25,477 nucleotides of DNA. Origin: Chloroflexota bacterium (GTDB lineage: Bacteria; Chloroflexota; Dormibacteria; CF-121). The DNA lies in contig VBEQ01000046.1 of assembly GCA_005881235.1 (NCBI GenBank), positions 1 to 25,477 of the forward strand, given 5' to 3'. The notes under the pieces were generated by a model. It searched no databases. It had not been told where the DNA came from and was given only the letters and a program-made list of their open reading frames with translations. Shown piece after piece: positions 1-8,037 of the stretch (its first letter is position 1; the number at the start of each line of letters is the position of its first letter). A program made the translations under genes and the position numbers.

Positions 1-168
1 CGGTACGCGGTTCAACTGGACCGCGGCGGCCGGCTCCTGGTCGTTGAGCAGAATCGCGAGAGTGCGGTAGGAGCAAACGACCTGCGCGGCCGACGGGTCC
101 GGCTCGCCTGGCGGCCGGACCAGGCCTTCGACATCTCGACGCCACACGCGGAACGATCGGAACAGTAG
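1..168 (+). CDS. potA: Polyamine-type ABC transporter ATP-binding protein, C-terminal end (partial)
   Basis: Only the last 55 codons are present; the frame is open from base 1 to a TAG at 166-168. The residues (YAVQLDRGGRLLVVEQN ... VRLAWRPDQAFDI) resemble the C-terminal TOBE-like beta domain of PotA/CysA-type importer ATPases, which usually end with a 'V.L.W.P..' strand. The nucleotide-binding domain lies outside the window. The gene ends 26 nt before the substrate-binding protein gene and is followed by two permease genes on the same strand, so it most likely supplies the ATPase of this importer. Identification rests mainly on that context and the short beta-rich tail. Confidence 0.65.
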   Translation, partial: RYAVQLDRGGRLLVVEQNRESAVGANDLRGRRVRLAWRPDQAFDISTPHAERSEQ

Positions 169-194
169 GAACGCATGATGGAGGTGGGAACGAT

Positions 195-1397
195 ATGGGC
201 GATCGTTTGAGGAGACTTCGGGAAGCGCGAGGCGCGGTGCTGGGACTATCGCTGGTTCTTCTGTTAGCCGCGTGCGGCGGCACGTCGACGTCCAGTGGCG
301 GCCCTGCGCAATCGCAGCCGCCAACCGCGAGCATGAAACCACCGACGTCGATCGGTGCGGGCGAGGGACAGTTGAACCTGATCGCCTGGGAGGGGTATAC
401 CGAGAAGGATTGGGTTACGCCCTTCCAACAGCAAACAGGTTGCCAGGTGAACGCCAAGTACGCCGGCTCGTCCGACGAGATGGTGACGCTGATGGCGAAT
501 GGTGGCGGCGGGCAGTACGACATGGTGTCGGCCTCGGGTGATGCCGACCTTCGGCTGATCTACGGAGGCGATGTCAAACCGGTCAACGTCGACCTCGTCC
601 CCGACTGGAAGAATTTCGGATCGCAGTTCAAGGCCCCTTCCTTCAACACCATCAACGGCATCCACTACGGCGTTTCCTTGCAGTGGGGCCCGAATGTTCT
701 GCTTTACAGCAAGGCCCAGTTTCCCACGGCTCCCACCAGCTGGAAGGCTCTCTATGACAGCAAGTACAAAGGGCAGGTGACGGTGCCGAACAACCCGATC
801 CAGATCGCCGACGCTGCGCTGTACCTGATGAAGACGCAGTCCAGTCTCGGCATCACCGATCCGTATGAGCTCAACCAATCGCAGTTCGACGCGGCCGTCA
901 ATCTGCTCAAGCAGCAGCGTCCGCTGATCAAGAAATACTGGGACCTCGCCTCGCAGGAAATCTCGCTGTTCACGAACCATGACGTGGTGATCGGGGCCGC
1001 CTGGCCCTACCAGACGAATACCCTGCAAGGCGCCAACGTGCCGGTCGCCGACACCATCCCATCGGAAGGGGCCACCGGCTGGGCCGACACCTGGATGCTC
1101 GGGACGAAGGCTCCTCACCCCAACTGCGCGTACCTCTGGTACAAGTGGATCAGCACGCCGCACGTACAGGCTCAGCAGGCGATCTTCTTCGGCGAGACCC
1201 CCGTCAACACCAAGGCCTGCTCCGAGATGGACACGCTGCAGGCCGGATCGTGCGCGCAATACCACGCCGATGCGCCGGCGTCCTACTTCAATACGATCAA
1301 GTTCTGGAAGACCCCGCTCGCCGACTGCGGTAACGGCAAGTCCGACTGCATGCCCTACTCGAAGTGGCAAACGGCCTGGACGTCGATCACCGGATAA
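195..1397 (+). CDS. potD: Spermidine/putrescine-type ABC transporter substrate-binding lipoprotein
   Basis: 400-residue extracytoplasmic binding protein. The N-terminus is basic (residues 2-12), then hydrophobic, ending in a lipobox LLAAC with the acylated Cys at residue 27, so it should be a membrane-anchored lipoprotein. The mature part begins LNLIAWEGYTEKDWVTPF and has the periplasmic-binding-protein signatures of the PotD/PotF family (AWEGY near the start, NEEDMVT-like 'DEMVTLMANGGGGQYDMV', 'GVSLQWGPNVLLYSK', 'WADTWMLGTKAPHPNCAYLWYKW'). Start ATG 195 is preceded by GGAGG at 180-184. It is followed 21 nt later by permease genes. Substrate is probably spermidine or putrescine by family; another organic cation or amino-compound is possible. 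The C-terminal part has several Cys residues that may form disulfides. Confidence 0.88.
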   Translation: MGDRLRRLREARGAVLGLSLVLLLAACGGTSTSSGGPAQSQPPTASMKPPTSIGAGEGQLNLIAWEGYTEKDWVTPFQQQTGCQVNAKYAGSSDEMVTLMANGGGGQYDMVSASGDADLRLIYGGDVKPVNVDLVPDWKNFGSQFKAPSFNTINGIHYGVSLQWGPNVLLYSKAQFPTAPTSWKALYDSKYKGQVTVPNNPIQIADAALYLMKTQSSLGITDPYELNQSQFDAAVNLLKQQRPLIKKYWDLASQEISLFTNHDVVIGAAWPYQTNTLQGANVPVADTIPSEGATGWADTWMLGTKAPHPNCAYLWYKWISTPHVQAQQAIFFGETPVNTKACSEMDTLQAGSCAQYHADAPASYFNTIKFWKTPLADCGNGKSDCMPYSKWQTAWTSITG

Positions 1398-1418
1398 CGG
1401 TAGCGGTCTGAGAAACCG

Positions 1419-2330
1419 ATGACGGTCGGCGCGCTCGCCCGCGGACGCAAGGGAGGGCGCGTCGGCCGCATCCAGGCGCTGCTCTGGCGGCGTCCCTGGA
1501 TGCGAGCCGCGCTCCTCCTCGGACCGGGGTTGGCCTGGTTCGTCGTGATCTACCTGGCGTCGCTCGTGCTGCTCCTGATCACGGCCTTCTGGCAGATCAA
1601 TCCCTTTACGACCGCCATCGAGCGGGTCTGGAATCTCGACAACTTCCGCACCCTGGTGACCGACGGCACCTACCGGTTGATCATCGTGCGGACCATTGGA
1701 CTGGCGGCGGCGGTCACCGTCACCGATGCCGTGCTCGCCTTTCCCTTTGCCTACTACATGGCACGGGTCGCGTCGCGGCGCGTCCAGACGGCGCTGTTCG
1801 CCGCCGTGCTGCTGCCACTCTGGGCCAGCTACCTCGCCCGGGTCTACGCCTGGATCCTGATCCTCAACCACGACGGTGTTCTCAATTGGAGCCTCCTGCT
1901 TGTGCATCTCCCGCCGGCGAACTTGGGCTATACCAACTGGGCCATGTGGATCGTCTTTTCCTACATCTGGCTGCCCTTCATGATCATCCCGACCTACGCG
2001 GCTCTCGAGCGGATCCCCCAGTCGTACCTGGAGGCAGCCGCTGACCTCGGGGCTCGGCAGGGCCGGGCCACCTGGGATGTCATCCTGCCGCTAGCCCTTC
2101 CCGGGATCGTAGCCGGCAGCATCTTCACCTTTTCGCTAACGCTCGGCGATTACGTGACGCCCCTGCTGGTCGGTGGGGCCGGATCGAGCTTCATCGGCAA
2201 TGTCGTGTACAGCAATGTCGGCATCGCACACAACATTCCCTTCGCGGCCGCGCTTGCGATTGTCCCGGTCGCCGTGATGGCCCTCTACCTGCTGGGTGCT
2301 CGTCGCCTGGGCGCCTTCGAGGCGATGTAG
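1419..2330 (+). CDS. potB: ABC transporter permease, PotB-like
   Basis: 303-residue inner-membrane permease of the binding-protein-dependent type. Six hydrophobic segments can be picked out, beginning with one around residues 30-57 after a basic N-terminal extension. The cytoplasmic EAA loop that contacts the ATPase is clear: YLEAAADLGARQGRATWDV followed by LPLALPGI. The 'FPFAYYMAR' and 'LPLWASYLARVYAW' stretches are typical of the PotB half of polyamine/2-aminoethylphosphonate-type importers. It starts 21 nt after potD and is separated from the next permease by 2 nt, so the genes are surely co-transcribed and likely translationally coupled. Confidence 0.88.
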   Translation: MTVGALARGRKGGRVGRIQALLWRRPWMRAALLLGPGLAWFVVIYLASLVLLLITAFWQINPFTTAIERVWNLDNFRTLVTDGTYRLIIVRTIGLAAAVTVTDAVLAFPFAYYMARVASRRVQTALFAAVLLPLWASYLARVYAWILILNHDGVLNWSLLLVHLPPANLGYTNWAMWIVFSYIWLPFMIIPTYAALERIPQSYLEAAADLGARQGRATWDVILPLALPGIVAGSIFTFSLTLGDYVTPLLVGGAGSSFIGNVVYSNVGIAHNIPFAAALAIVPVAVMALYLLGARRLGAFEAM

Positions 2331-2332
2331 CG

Positions 2333-3154
2333 ATGGAAGCTCGCTGGACACGGGTCGCGCTCAGGGTGTGGGCGGTGGGAATCCTGCTCTTCCTCTTCAT
2401 CCCGATCGGGCTGGTGATCGTCTATGCCTTCAATGTCTCAACGATTCAGAGCTGGCCGATTCCTGGTGTTACGCTGCGATGGTTCGGCCAGACCTGGCAG
2501 GATCCTGAGGTCCGCCGGGCTCTGTTGCTCTCGGTCGAGGCGGGTCTCATGGCGACGGCCGTCGCCCTCGTGCTCGGGTCGATGGCCGCCTTCGCAATCC
2601 ATCGCTTTCAGTTTTTCGGACGCGAAGTCATCTCTTTCGCCCTCGTGCTGCCCCTCGCCCTGCCGGGGATCATCACGGGGATGTCGCTCAACTCATTCTT
2701 TGCCTTCAACCAGGTCACCTTCTCACTGTGGACGATCGTCATCGGACACGCGACCTTTTGCATCGTCATCGTCTACAACAACGTACTCGCCCGGCTGCGG
2801 CGAACCTCGTCCTCGTTGATGGAGGCGGCCATGGACCTCGGCGCCAGCGGTTGGCAGACGTTTCGTGACGTGACGTTTCCTTTGATCTCCACCGCCCTGG
2901 TGGCCGGCGCCTTGCTCGCCTTCGCCCTCTCGTTCGACGAGGTCATCGTCACCACCTTCACCGCGGGGGCGCAGAATACCTTGCCGCTTTGGATCTTCGG
3001 GGCCATCCGGCTCGGCCAACGGCTCCCTGAGGTCAATGTCGTGGTCTTCGTCGTGATTCTGATCACGATCGTTCCGGTAGTGATCGCGTCCCGGCTGACC
3101 GGCGGCGGCGCCGCCGGACGGGTCGAGGCGGTGGCCGCCGCAGAAGAGGTCTAG
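2333..3154 (+). CDS. potC: ABC transporter permease, PotC-like
   Basis: 273-residue second permease of the same importer. The first transmembrane helix is at about residues 10-32 (AVGILLFLFIPIGLVIVYAF), and the EAA loop reads LMEAAMDLGASGWQTFRDV followed by TFPLI. 'SFDEVIVTTFTAG' near the C-terminus is characteristic of PotC-type permeases. ATG 2333 begins 2 nt after the potB stop. With the ATPase, binding lipoprotein and PotB it forms a complete potABCD-order importer. It ends 87 nt before the amine oxidase gene. Confidence 0.88.
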   Translation: MEARWTRVALRVWAVGILLFLFIPIGLVIVYAFNVSTIQSWPIPGVTLRWFGQTWQDPEVRRALLLSVEAGLMATAVALVLGSMAAFAIHRFQFFGREVISFALVLPLALPGIITGMSLNSFFAFNQVTFSLWTIVIGHATFCIVIVYNNVLARLRRTSSSLMEAAMDLGASGWQTFRDVTFPLISTALVAGALLAFALSFDEVIVTTFTAGAQNTLPLWIFGAIRLGQRLPEVNVVVFVVILITIVPVVIASRLTGGGAAGRVEAVAAAEEV

Positions 3155-3241
3155 GCGGCTCTTGCGGCCGATCGTCCTCTCCTGTACCTTTTACCGACAC
3201 AGGTCATCGGCTTTACCGATTGGCGACAAGGAGGGAGAGGG

Positions 3242-4831
3242 ATGGCGCGCACGCCACTGCTGACGGAGGTCCAGCGACTCGCGGCCCATTTCGATCGGCG
3301 CGTGAGCCGGCGCGAGTTCATCAAGGTTGGCGGAGCTGCGGTGGGCGTCGCCGCCGTCACCGGCCCGATCGGGGCCTTTGCCAGCGCGACTCCGCGGATC
3401 GCCATCGTTGGCGGTGGCATCGCCGGCTTGAACGCAGCGCTGACGTTGCAGGATGCCGGCATTGCCGCAACCGTGTATGAGGCATCCAGTCGAGTCGGCG
3501 GCCGAATGCATTCCGACACCACCAGCTGGGAGAACCATCAGACCAGCGAGCATTGCGGCGAACTGATCGACAGCGGGCACAAGACGATCCTCAAGCTGGC
3601 CAATCGCTTCAACCTCCCGACCGTAGACTTGCTCGCCGCTGAGCCGAATCAATCCTCGGAAACCTACTACTTCTTTGGCCAGTACTACCCGCGGGCCCAG
3701 GCCATCATTGACTTCAAGCCGGTGTACAGCGCGGTGCACAAGGATATGAGCGCGGCCGGCTATCCCACGACCTACAAGACCCACACCGATGCCGGCGTCG
3801 CGCTGGACCAGATGAGCGTGTACGACTGGATCGAATCGCGGGTGCCCGGCGGGCACACAAGCCCGATGGGTCAGCTGCTCGACGTCGCGTACAACATCGA
3901 ATACGGCAATGTCTCGACTGTCCAGAGCTCGCTCAACCTCATCTACCTCCTCGCCTTCCAGCCCGTGCCAGGGAATTTCCGGATTTTCGGCGCCTCCGAT
4001 GAGCGGTATCACATTCTGGGCGGCAACGAGCTCCTGCCGAAAGCGATTGCCGCGAGCCTCCCGCAGAGCAGCATCAAGCCCAACACCGCGCTCACCGCGA
4101 TCGCCATGAATCCAGACGGAAGCTACAACCTGTCCTTCAGCAGCCCCACCGGCCCATTCACATCGCCCGTCGATCGTGTGATCCTCGCCCTCCCCTTCTC
4201 GGTGCTGCGCACGTTGAATTACCGCAAAGCCAACTTCGACAACCTGAAGATCACCGCCATCACCGAGCTCGGCTATGGCGCCAACGCCAAGCTCCAGCTC
4301 CAGTTCGACACGCGCTACTGGAACGACCCAGCGGGGCCATGGGTGCCGTCTGTCGGGATCAGCAACGGCGCCAGCTATGCCGACACCCGCTACCAGAACA
4401 CCTGGGATGTGACCCGTGGGCAAGCCGGCGAGACCGGGATCCTCGTCGACTACACCGGGGGCGGGGTCCCGCTGGCGTCGTTCAAGGGCCAGCCCACCAC
4501 GGCGGACGCAGTCAGCTACGGTCAAACCTTCCTCAAGGAGCTCGAGCCGATTTTCCCGCGCATCACCCGGCACTGGAACGGGCGGGCGACGCTCGACACG
4601 CCGCTGACGAATCCCTTCCTGCTCGGTTCGTACTCCTATTGGAAAGTCGGCCAGTATGTCAGGTTCAGTGGATACGAGAAGGCGCGCCAGCCGTTCCCCA
4701 ACGGCAAGTGTCACTTCGCCGGCGAGCACTGCTCGCAGGATTTCCAGGGATACATGGAGGGCGGAGCAACGGAGGGCGCCCGCGCCGCCAACGAAATTCT
4801 GTCGGACTACAAGGTCGGAATCTTCCCTTAG
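3242..4831 (+). CDS. Tat-exported FAD-dependent amine oxidase
   Basis: 529-residue flavin monoamine oxidase family protein. Residues 22-28 (SRREFIK) form a textbook twin-arginine motif followed by an Ala/Gly/Val-rich hydrophobic stretch, so the folded flavoprotein is probably exported by Tat. The FAD-binding Rossmann motif is RIAIVGGGIAGLNAA (about 52-66), with Glu80 expected to bind ribose, then SSRVGGRM (about 82-89). The C-terminal FAD-contact motif HFAGEHCSQDFQGYMEGG is also intact. The family oxidises primary or secondary amines to aldehyde, ammonia and H2O2. A strong RBS (AAGGAGGGAG) lies just before ATG 3242. Position immediately after a polyamine-type importer suggests polyamine oxidation, but the substrate is inferred. 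Its last 4 nt overlap a convergent gene. Confidence 0.85.
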   Translation: MARTPLLTEVQRLAAHFDRRVSRREFIKVGGAAVGVAAVTGPIGAFASATPRIAIVGGGIAGLNAALTLQDAGIAATVYEASSRVGGRMHSDTTSWENHQTSEHCGELIDSGHKTILKLANRFNLPTVDLLAAEPNQSSETYYFFGQYYPRAQAIIDFKPVYSAVHKDMSAAGYPTTYKTHTDAGVALDQMSVYDWIESRVPGGHTSPMGQLLDVAYNIEYGNVSTVQSSLNLIYLLAFQPVPGNFRIFGASDERYHILGGNELLPKAIAASLPQSSIKPNTALTAIAMNPDGSYNLSFSSPTGPFTSPVDRVILALPFSVLRTLNYRKANFDNLKITAITELGYGANAKLQLQFDTRYWNDPAGPWVPSVGISNGASYADTRYQNTWDVTRGQAGETGILVDYTGGGVPLASFKGQPTTADAVSYGQTFLKELEPIFPRITRHWNGRATLDTPLTNPFLLGSYSYWKVGQYVRFSGYEKARQPFPNGKCHFAGEHCSQDFQGYMEGGATEGARAANEILSDYKVGIFP

Positions 4832-5088
4832 GCGCCGTCGTATTCCGGGAAGTAGCGCCGGATCAGTGCGAGATCGAACTCCTTGAGGATCGACTCCTTC
4901 GGCTCGCGCTCGAGCAGAAAGGCGAAGCTGTCGCCCACCAGTTGTTCAACCGACCGCCCGCGGCTCCAACGCTCGACGTCCTTGGCCGACGCGCGAACCA
5001 CGTGGTGGCTTTTCCCGGATGCGTCCGAAACCTCCACCGTGCACCGGTAGCCGCTTCCATCGTTCGCACAGCGCACCTCGACCGGCAT
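4828..5088 (-). CDS. Hypothetical protein, 86 aa
   Basis: Small charged soluble protein starting MPVEVRCANDGSGYRCTVEV and ending with an acidic/aromatic tail (RRYFPEYDGA). No signal peptide or membrane segment and no family I recognise. Start ATG at 5088-5086 is the only good one near its divergent neighbour: the LLM oxidoreductase starts 19 nt away on the other strand. The stop overlaps the amine oxidase stop by 4 nt (convergent). Composition and the neat fit between two genes argue that it is real, though the frame stays open far upstream as a GC-rich shadow, so the evidence is moderate. Confidence 0.6.
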   Translation of the reverse strand: MPVEVRCANDGSGYRCTVEVSDASGKSHHVVRASAKDVERWSRGRSVEQLVGDSFAFLLEREPKESILKEFDLALIRRYFPEYDGA

Positions 5089-5106
5089 CGCCTCTAAACT
5101 CGACTC

Positions 5107-6090
5107 ATGACTGTGAAATTTGGCGTCTTCGTCCCGCAAGGCTGGCGCATGGACCTGGCGCGCATCAAGGACCCCATTGAGAAGTATGAAGCGATGACCC
5201 GAGTGGCGCAGGTCGCGGACAAAGGCCGGTGGGACTCCGTCTGGGTCTACGACCATTTTCACACCGTGCCGGAACCGAAGCCCGAAGCGACCTTCGAGTG
5301 CTGGACGATCACGTCCACACTGGTCCGGGACACGAAGCGGGTGCGCGTCGGCCAGATGGTCGGCTGCAACGGGTATCGCAACCCCGCGCTCTACGCCAAG
5401 ATCGCCTCGACGGTTGACGTCGCCAGCCACGGACGTCTGAATGCCGGCATCGGCGCCGGCTGGTACGAGCACGAATGGCGCGCCTACGGCTATGGCTTCC
5501 CTGAGCTGAAGGAACGGATGGGAATGTTCAAGGAGGCCTGCGAGATCATCCACCGGATGTGGACCGAGGACGACCCAAGCTTCAAGGGGAAGTACTACAC
5601 AATCGACCGGCCCATCAACGAGCCCAAAGGCGTCCAGAAGCCGCACCCACCGCTCTGGATCGGCGGGTCCGGGGAGCGTGTCACGCTCAAGCTGGTCGCA
5701 CAGTTCGGTGATGCTTGCAACGTTGGCGGAGATCCGGCCACCATCCGGCACAAGCTGGGCGTGCTCCGGGAGCACTGCGACGCTGCCGGCCGCAACTACA
5801 ACGACATCATCAAATCCGCCGAGGTGGAGGTGCTCGTCACCGCCAAGGGCGAGGACCCCGAGCGGGTGAGGGCCAAGGCGCGCAGCTACGAGTCCTTCCG
5901 TGAGGGGACGGTGGTCGCCGACGCCGGCGCGGTGGTGGCGCACCTGGAAACCTTGATCGAGGCCGGCATCGACTATTTCATCATCTATGTCCCGGGTGTC
6001 GCCTACGACCAGGAACCGCTGCACCGCTTTGAATCCGAAGTCATACCGCAGCTCGCCGCGGCGACACCGGTACACTCGATCACAGGATGA
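5107..6090 (+). CDS. LLM-class (probably F420-dependent) oxidoreductase
   Basis: 327-residue luciferase-like monooxygenase-fold enzyme. Family features include the N-terminal strand KFGVFVPQGW, 'WDSVWVYDHFHTVP' near residue 45, 'RVRVGQMVGCNGYRNPALYAK', the Gly-rich 'GRLNAGIGAGWYEHEWRAYGY', and 'HPPLWIGGSGERVTLKLVAQFGDACNVGG', which is typical of the F420-dependent subfamily. Substrate unknown. The stop codon overlaps the start of the next gene by 4 nt (ATGA), so the two are translationally coupled. Cofactor assignment (F420 rather than FMN) rests on the subfamily resemblance only. Confidence 0.85.
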   Translation: MTVKFGVFVPQGWRMDLARIKDPIEKYEAMTRVAQVADKGRWDSVWVYDHFHTVPEPKPEATFECWTITSTLVRDTKRVRVGQMVGCNGYRNPALYAKIASTVDVASHGRLNAGIGAGWYEHEWRAYGYGFPELKERMGMFKEACEIIHRMWTEDDPSFKGKYYTIDRPINEPKGVQKPHPPLWIGGSGERVTLKLVAQFGDACNVGGDPATIRHKLGVLREHCDAAGRNYNDIIKSAEVEVLVTAKGEDPERVRAKARSYESFREGTVVADAGAVVAHLETLIEAGIDYFIIYVPGVAYDQEPLHRFESEVIPQLAAATPVHSITG

Positions 6091-6698
6091 CCGTGAGCGA
6101 GCCGACCGTCTACATCGACTTCCTCTGCCCCTGGGCGTACCGGAGTGCCATGTGGCTGGCCGAGGTGGAGAAAGCCGGTCGGATCCGGCCCCAGTTTCGC
6201 TTCTTCTCGCTGAGCCAGAACCACGCGGCGCACGAGGGGCATGCAACGCCGCCGCTCTGGGAGCACGATTCGACGGCCAAAGGGTTACCGGCGTTTCTAG
6301 CAGCAACCGCGGCCCGCGCCCAGAGCCCCGAGTTGGGAGACCGCTTTCGTCTTGCGCTGCAGCGTGCCCGCCACGAAGATCACCTACCGGTTGATCAACC
6401 CGCGACCCACCGCGTCGCGGCTGAGCGGGCGGGCCTGGACGTCGCGCGCTGGGAGCGAGATCTCAAAGCGACCGATTTCTCGACCCTGGCGCGCGAGCAT
6501 GAGGAGGCGGTGCGCCGCGGAGTGTTTGGCGTGCCGACGCTGGTTTGGCCCGAAGGCCGCAGTTACTACGTCAAGATCACCGAGCTGATTCCAGCGGAGC
6601 GGGCGGTCCCGCTTTACGACGCGATTGAAACCGTCCATCGCTTCGGCGAGGTGATCGAGATCAAGACGCCGGAGTCCGAGGGGACGCTCGCGGCATAG
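6087..6698 (+). CDS. DsbA-family / FrnE-like thioredoxin-fold protein
   Basis: 203-residue cytoplasmic protein with the FrnE/2-hydroxychromene-2-carboxylate isomerase-like DsbA fold. The N-terminal strand VYIDFLCPWAYRS places CPWAY at residues 14-18; the second Cys of a CxxC pair is absent, as in many members that are not disulfide oxidants. The C-terminal 'RRGVFGVPTLVW' contains the cis-Pro loop VPT of thioredoxin folds. It starts within the stop of the LLM oxidoreductase (ATGA overlap), suggesting a shared pathway. A GC-rich hairpin repeat follows the stop. Confidence 0.8.
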   Translation: MTVSEPTVYIDFLCPWAYRSAMWLAEVEKAGRIRPQFRFFSLSQNHAAHEGHATPPLWEHDSTAKGLPAFLAATAARAQSPELGDRFRLALQRARHEDHLPVDQPATHRVAAERAGLDVARWERDLKATDFSTLAREHEEAVRRGVFGVPTLVWPEGRSYYVKITELIPAERAVPLYDAIETVHRFGEVIEIKTPESEGTLAA

Positions 6699-6699
6699 A

Positions 6700-6737
6700 C
6701 CCCCACCCCGGCCCTCCCCCGCAAGCGGGGGAGGGAG
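6700..6737 (+). repeat. GC-rich hairpin repeat, copy 1
   Basis: A C-rich lead (CCCCCACCCCGG) is followed by a perfect 11-bp inverted repeat CCCTCCCCCGC / GCGGGGGAGGG around AA (6712-6735). The same element recurs at 9890-9921 and 23083-23120, with a remnant at 14942-14967, always in this orientation. It sits between the DsbA-like gene and the methyltransferase remnant. There is no T-tract, so it is not a classical terminator. The GGGGAGGG arm also lies where a ribosome binding site for the next gene would be. Confidence 0.85.
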
Positions 6738-6746
6738 AATAGCCGG

Positions 6747-7387
6747 GTGGCCCAGAACTGGCAGGACCCGGCGTTCGCCGAAGCGTGGGACGCCCGCCAC
6801 CTAACCGGCAACCCGGCTCGCGCCGAGCATTTATCGCTATTACTGGCCATCCTCGATGAAGTGGAGAGCGGCTGGATCCTTGACCTCGGCAGCGGATCGG
6901 GCCTCGTCGCCCAGATGGTGCTGGACCAGAAGGCGAAGGCACGCGTCTTCGGCCTCGACTCGTCGACGGCCATGCTCGGCATCGCAAAAGCGCGGCTGGC
7001 CCGCTACGGCGAGCGAGTCAGGCTGGCCGAGGGTGACCTGACGGTGCTGGATCGCGTCGACCGGCTGCTCAGCGGCGATCGCCGTGCAATCGCTGCATCA
7101 TCTCGAAGAAGCGGCGTACCGCGCCGCGGTCCGCTGGACCTTCGACCACCTGGCTCCCGGTGGGTGGTTCTTCATCATCGATCGCCTGGCCGTCCCATCG
7201 GAGACCCTCTATTCGGCCTTTCATCAACTACGCGAACGGCAGGGACAGAGCCCGAACCCTCCGGATTGGTCGGGATACCTGGAATGGCTCCAGGTGAACG
7301 GCCGGATTTCAGTCAGCCGCGCTCGATGTGCGCGGCGACCGGGGAATGCTGATCGGCCGCCGGCCATTACCCCAGACAGCGACCTAG
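6747..7387 (+). pseudogene. Class I SAM-dependent methyltransferase, broken by two frameshifts
   Basis: Three successive frames together spell one methyltransferase. From GTG 6747 the first frame gives WILDLGSGSGLVAQM (SAM motif I) and VFGLDSSTAML. Around 7055-7080 homology moves to the next frame: AAIAVQSLHHLEEAAY (motif IV region) and LAPGGWFFIIDRL. Around 7291-7300 it moves again, and the family-like C-terminus AGFQSAALDVRGDRGMLIGRRP ends at TAG 7385-7387. Each step equals one extra base (or two missing). No single frame contains a whole enzyme, so it is either a pseudogene or carries two sequence errors. Substrate unknown. Confidence 0.75.
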
Positions 7388-7400
7388 TGTCGGAGGTCTC

Positions 7401-7763
7401 ATGGAAGACATTGTTGCTTTGAAAGTCGTCTTCACTAGTGGCCCAAGCCATTATTTCTTGACGTGGGGGCGCCTGATTGACCCAGTCGAGACAAAAGGCC
7501 TCGAGGAGTTGGTACGCAGCCACCTGCCAAAGTTCGGGCTCACGGGAGAAGTGGGGATGATCAGCGTGTGCGACTCGGTCCGCGAGGCTTCTGGAACCCG
7601 CTATTTTTACGAGAATTTTTTTCGGATGTGTCAGAAGCCCATTCCGTTTGGTGACGGCTACACGCAGTGGGCTTCAAAGATGTTGGAACAGTTAAAACAG
7701 GGACGCGAAATCTACTATCTCGGCGCTGAGATAGAAACCGGCGCTAGTCGACCTCGAACATGA
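7401..7763 (+). CDS. Hypothetical protein, 120 aa
   Basis: No family recognised. The product starts MEDIVALKVVFTSGPSHYFLTWGR, is soluble and moderately aromatic, and contains 'DSVREASGTRYFYENFF' and 'YTQWASKMLEQLKQGREIYYLG'. GGAGG lies 4 nt before ATG 7401. Base composition is noticeably less GC-rich than its neighbours (for example TTATTTCTTGACG, TTTTTACGAGAATTTTTTT), which may hint at a separate origin. The last 20 nt overlap the end of the convergent zinc-finger gene. Confidence 0.65.
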   Translation: MEDIVALKVVFTSGPSHYFLTWGRLIDPVETKGLEELVRSHLPKFGLTGEVGMISVCDSVREASGTRYFYENFFRMCQKPIPFGDGYTQWASKMLEQLKQGREIYYLGAEIETGASRPRT

Positions 7764-8016
7764 CGTCGTCGATGTAGCAGTACATCCAGTTCTCGCCCGG
7801 CTCGAGCGACTTGACGATCGGATGGCCGGTGGCCCGGTAGTGTTTGGTGGCGTGCTTGTTCTTTGACGAGTCACAGCACCCGACGTGGCCGCAGACCTCG
7901 CACAACCGCAGGTGCACCCAGGTGTCGCCCATCTTCAGACACTCCTCGCAGCCCTTCGCGTGGGGGCGGGGATTCCGAATCAGCTCGAGATGCGTACAGA
8001 CTTGCGTAGTGGCCAT
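7744..8016 (-). CDS. UBP-type zinc finger domain protein
   Basis: 90-residue protein made almost entirely of one ZnF-UBP domain. Likely metal ligands are C7/H9, C23/C26, C39/C42, C47 and H55/H59/H65, in the family pattern 'CxH...CxxC...LCxxCGHVGCCDSS..KHATKHYRATGHPIV'. In eukaryotes the fold binds the C-terminus of ubiquitin; bacterial stand-alone versions are common but of unknown function. A good RBS (AAGGAG) precedes ATG 8016. It lies 21 nt downstream of the ABC exporter gene on the same strand, so it is probably the last gene of that transcript. Confidence 0.9.
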   Translation of the reverse strand: MATTQVCTHLELIRNPRPHAKGCEECLKMGDTWVHLRLCEVCGHVGCCDSSKNKHATKHYRATGHPIVKSLEPGENWMYCYIDDVMFEVD

Positions 8017-8037
8017 GGTTGCTATCTCCTTCCCTTG

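Noticed and set aside
264..1907. Long open frame on the minus strand opposite the substrate-binding and permease genes
   Set aside because: Antisense shadow of high-GC coding sequence; Arg/Gly/Asp-rich with no recognisable domain, overlapping two certain genes.
3191..4729. 512-codon minus-strand frame opposite the amine oxidase
   Set aside because: Shadow frame; the plus-strand oxidase has complete motifs.
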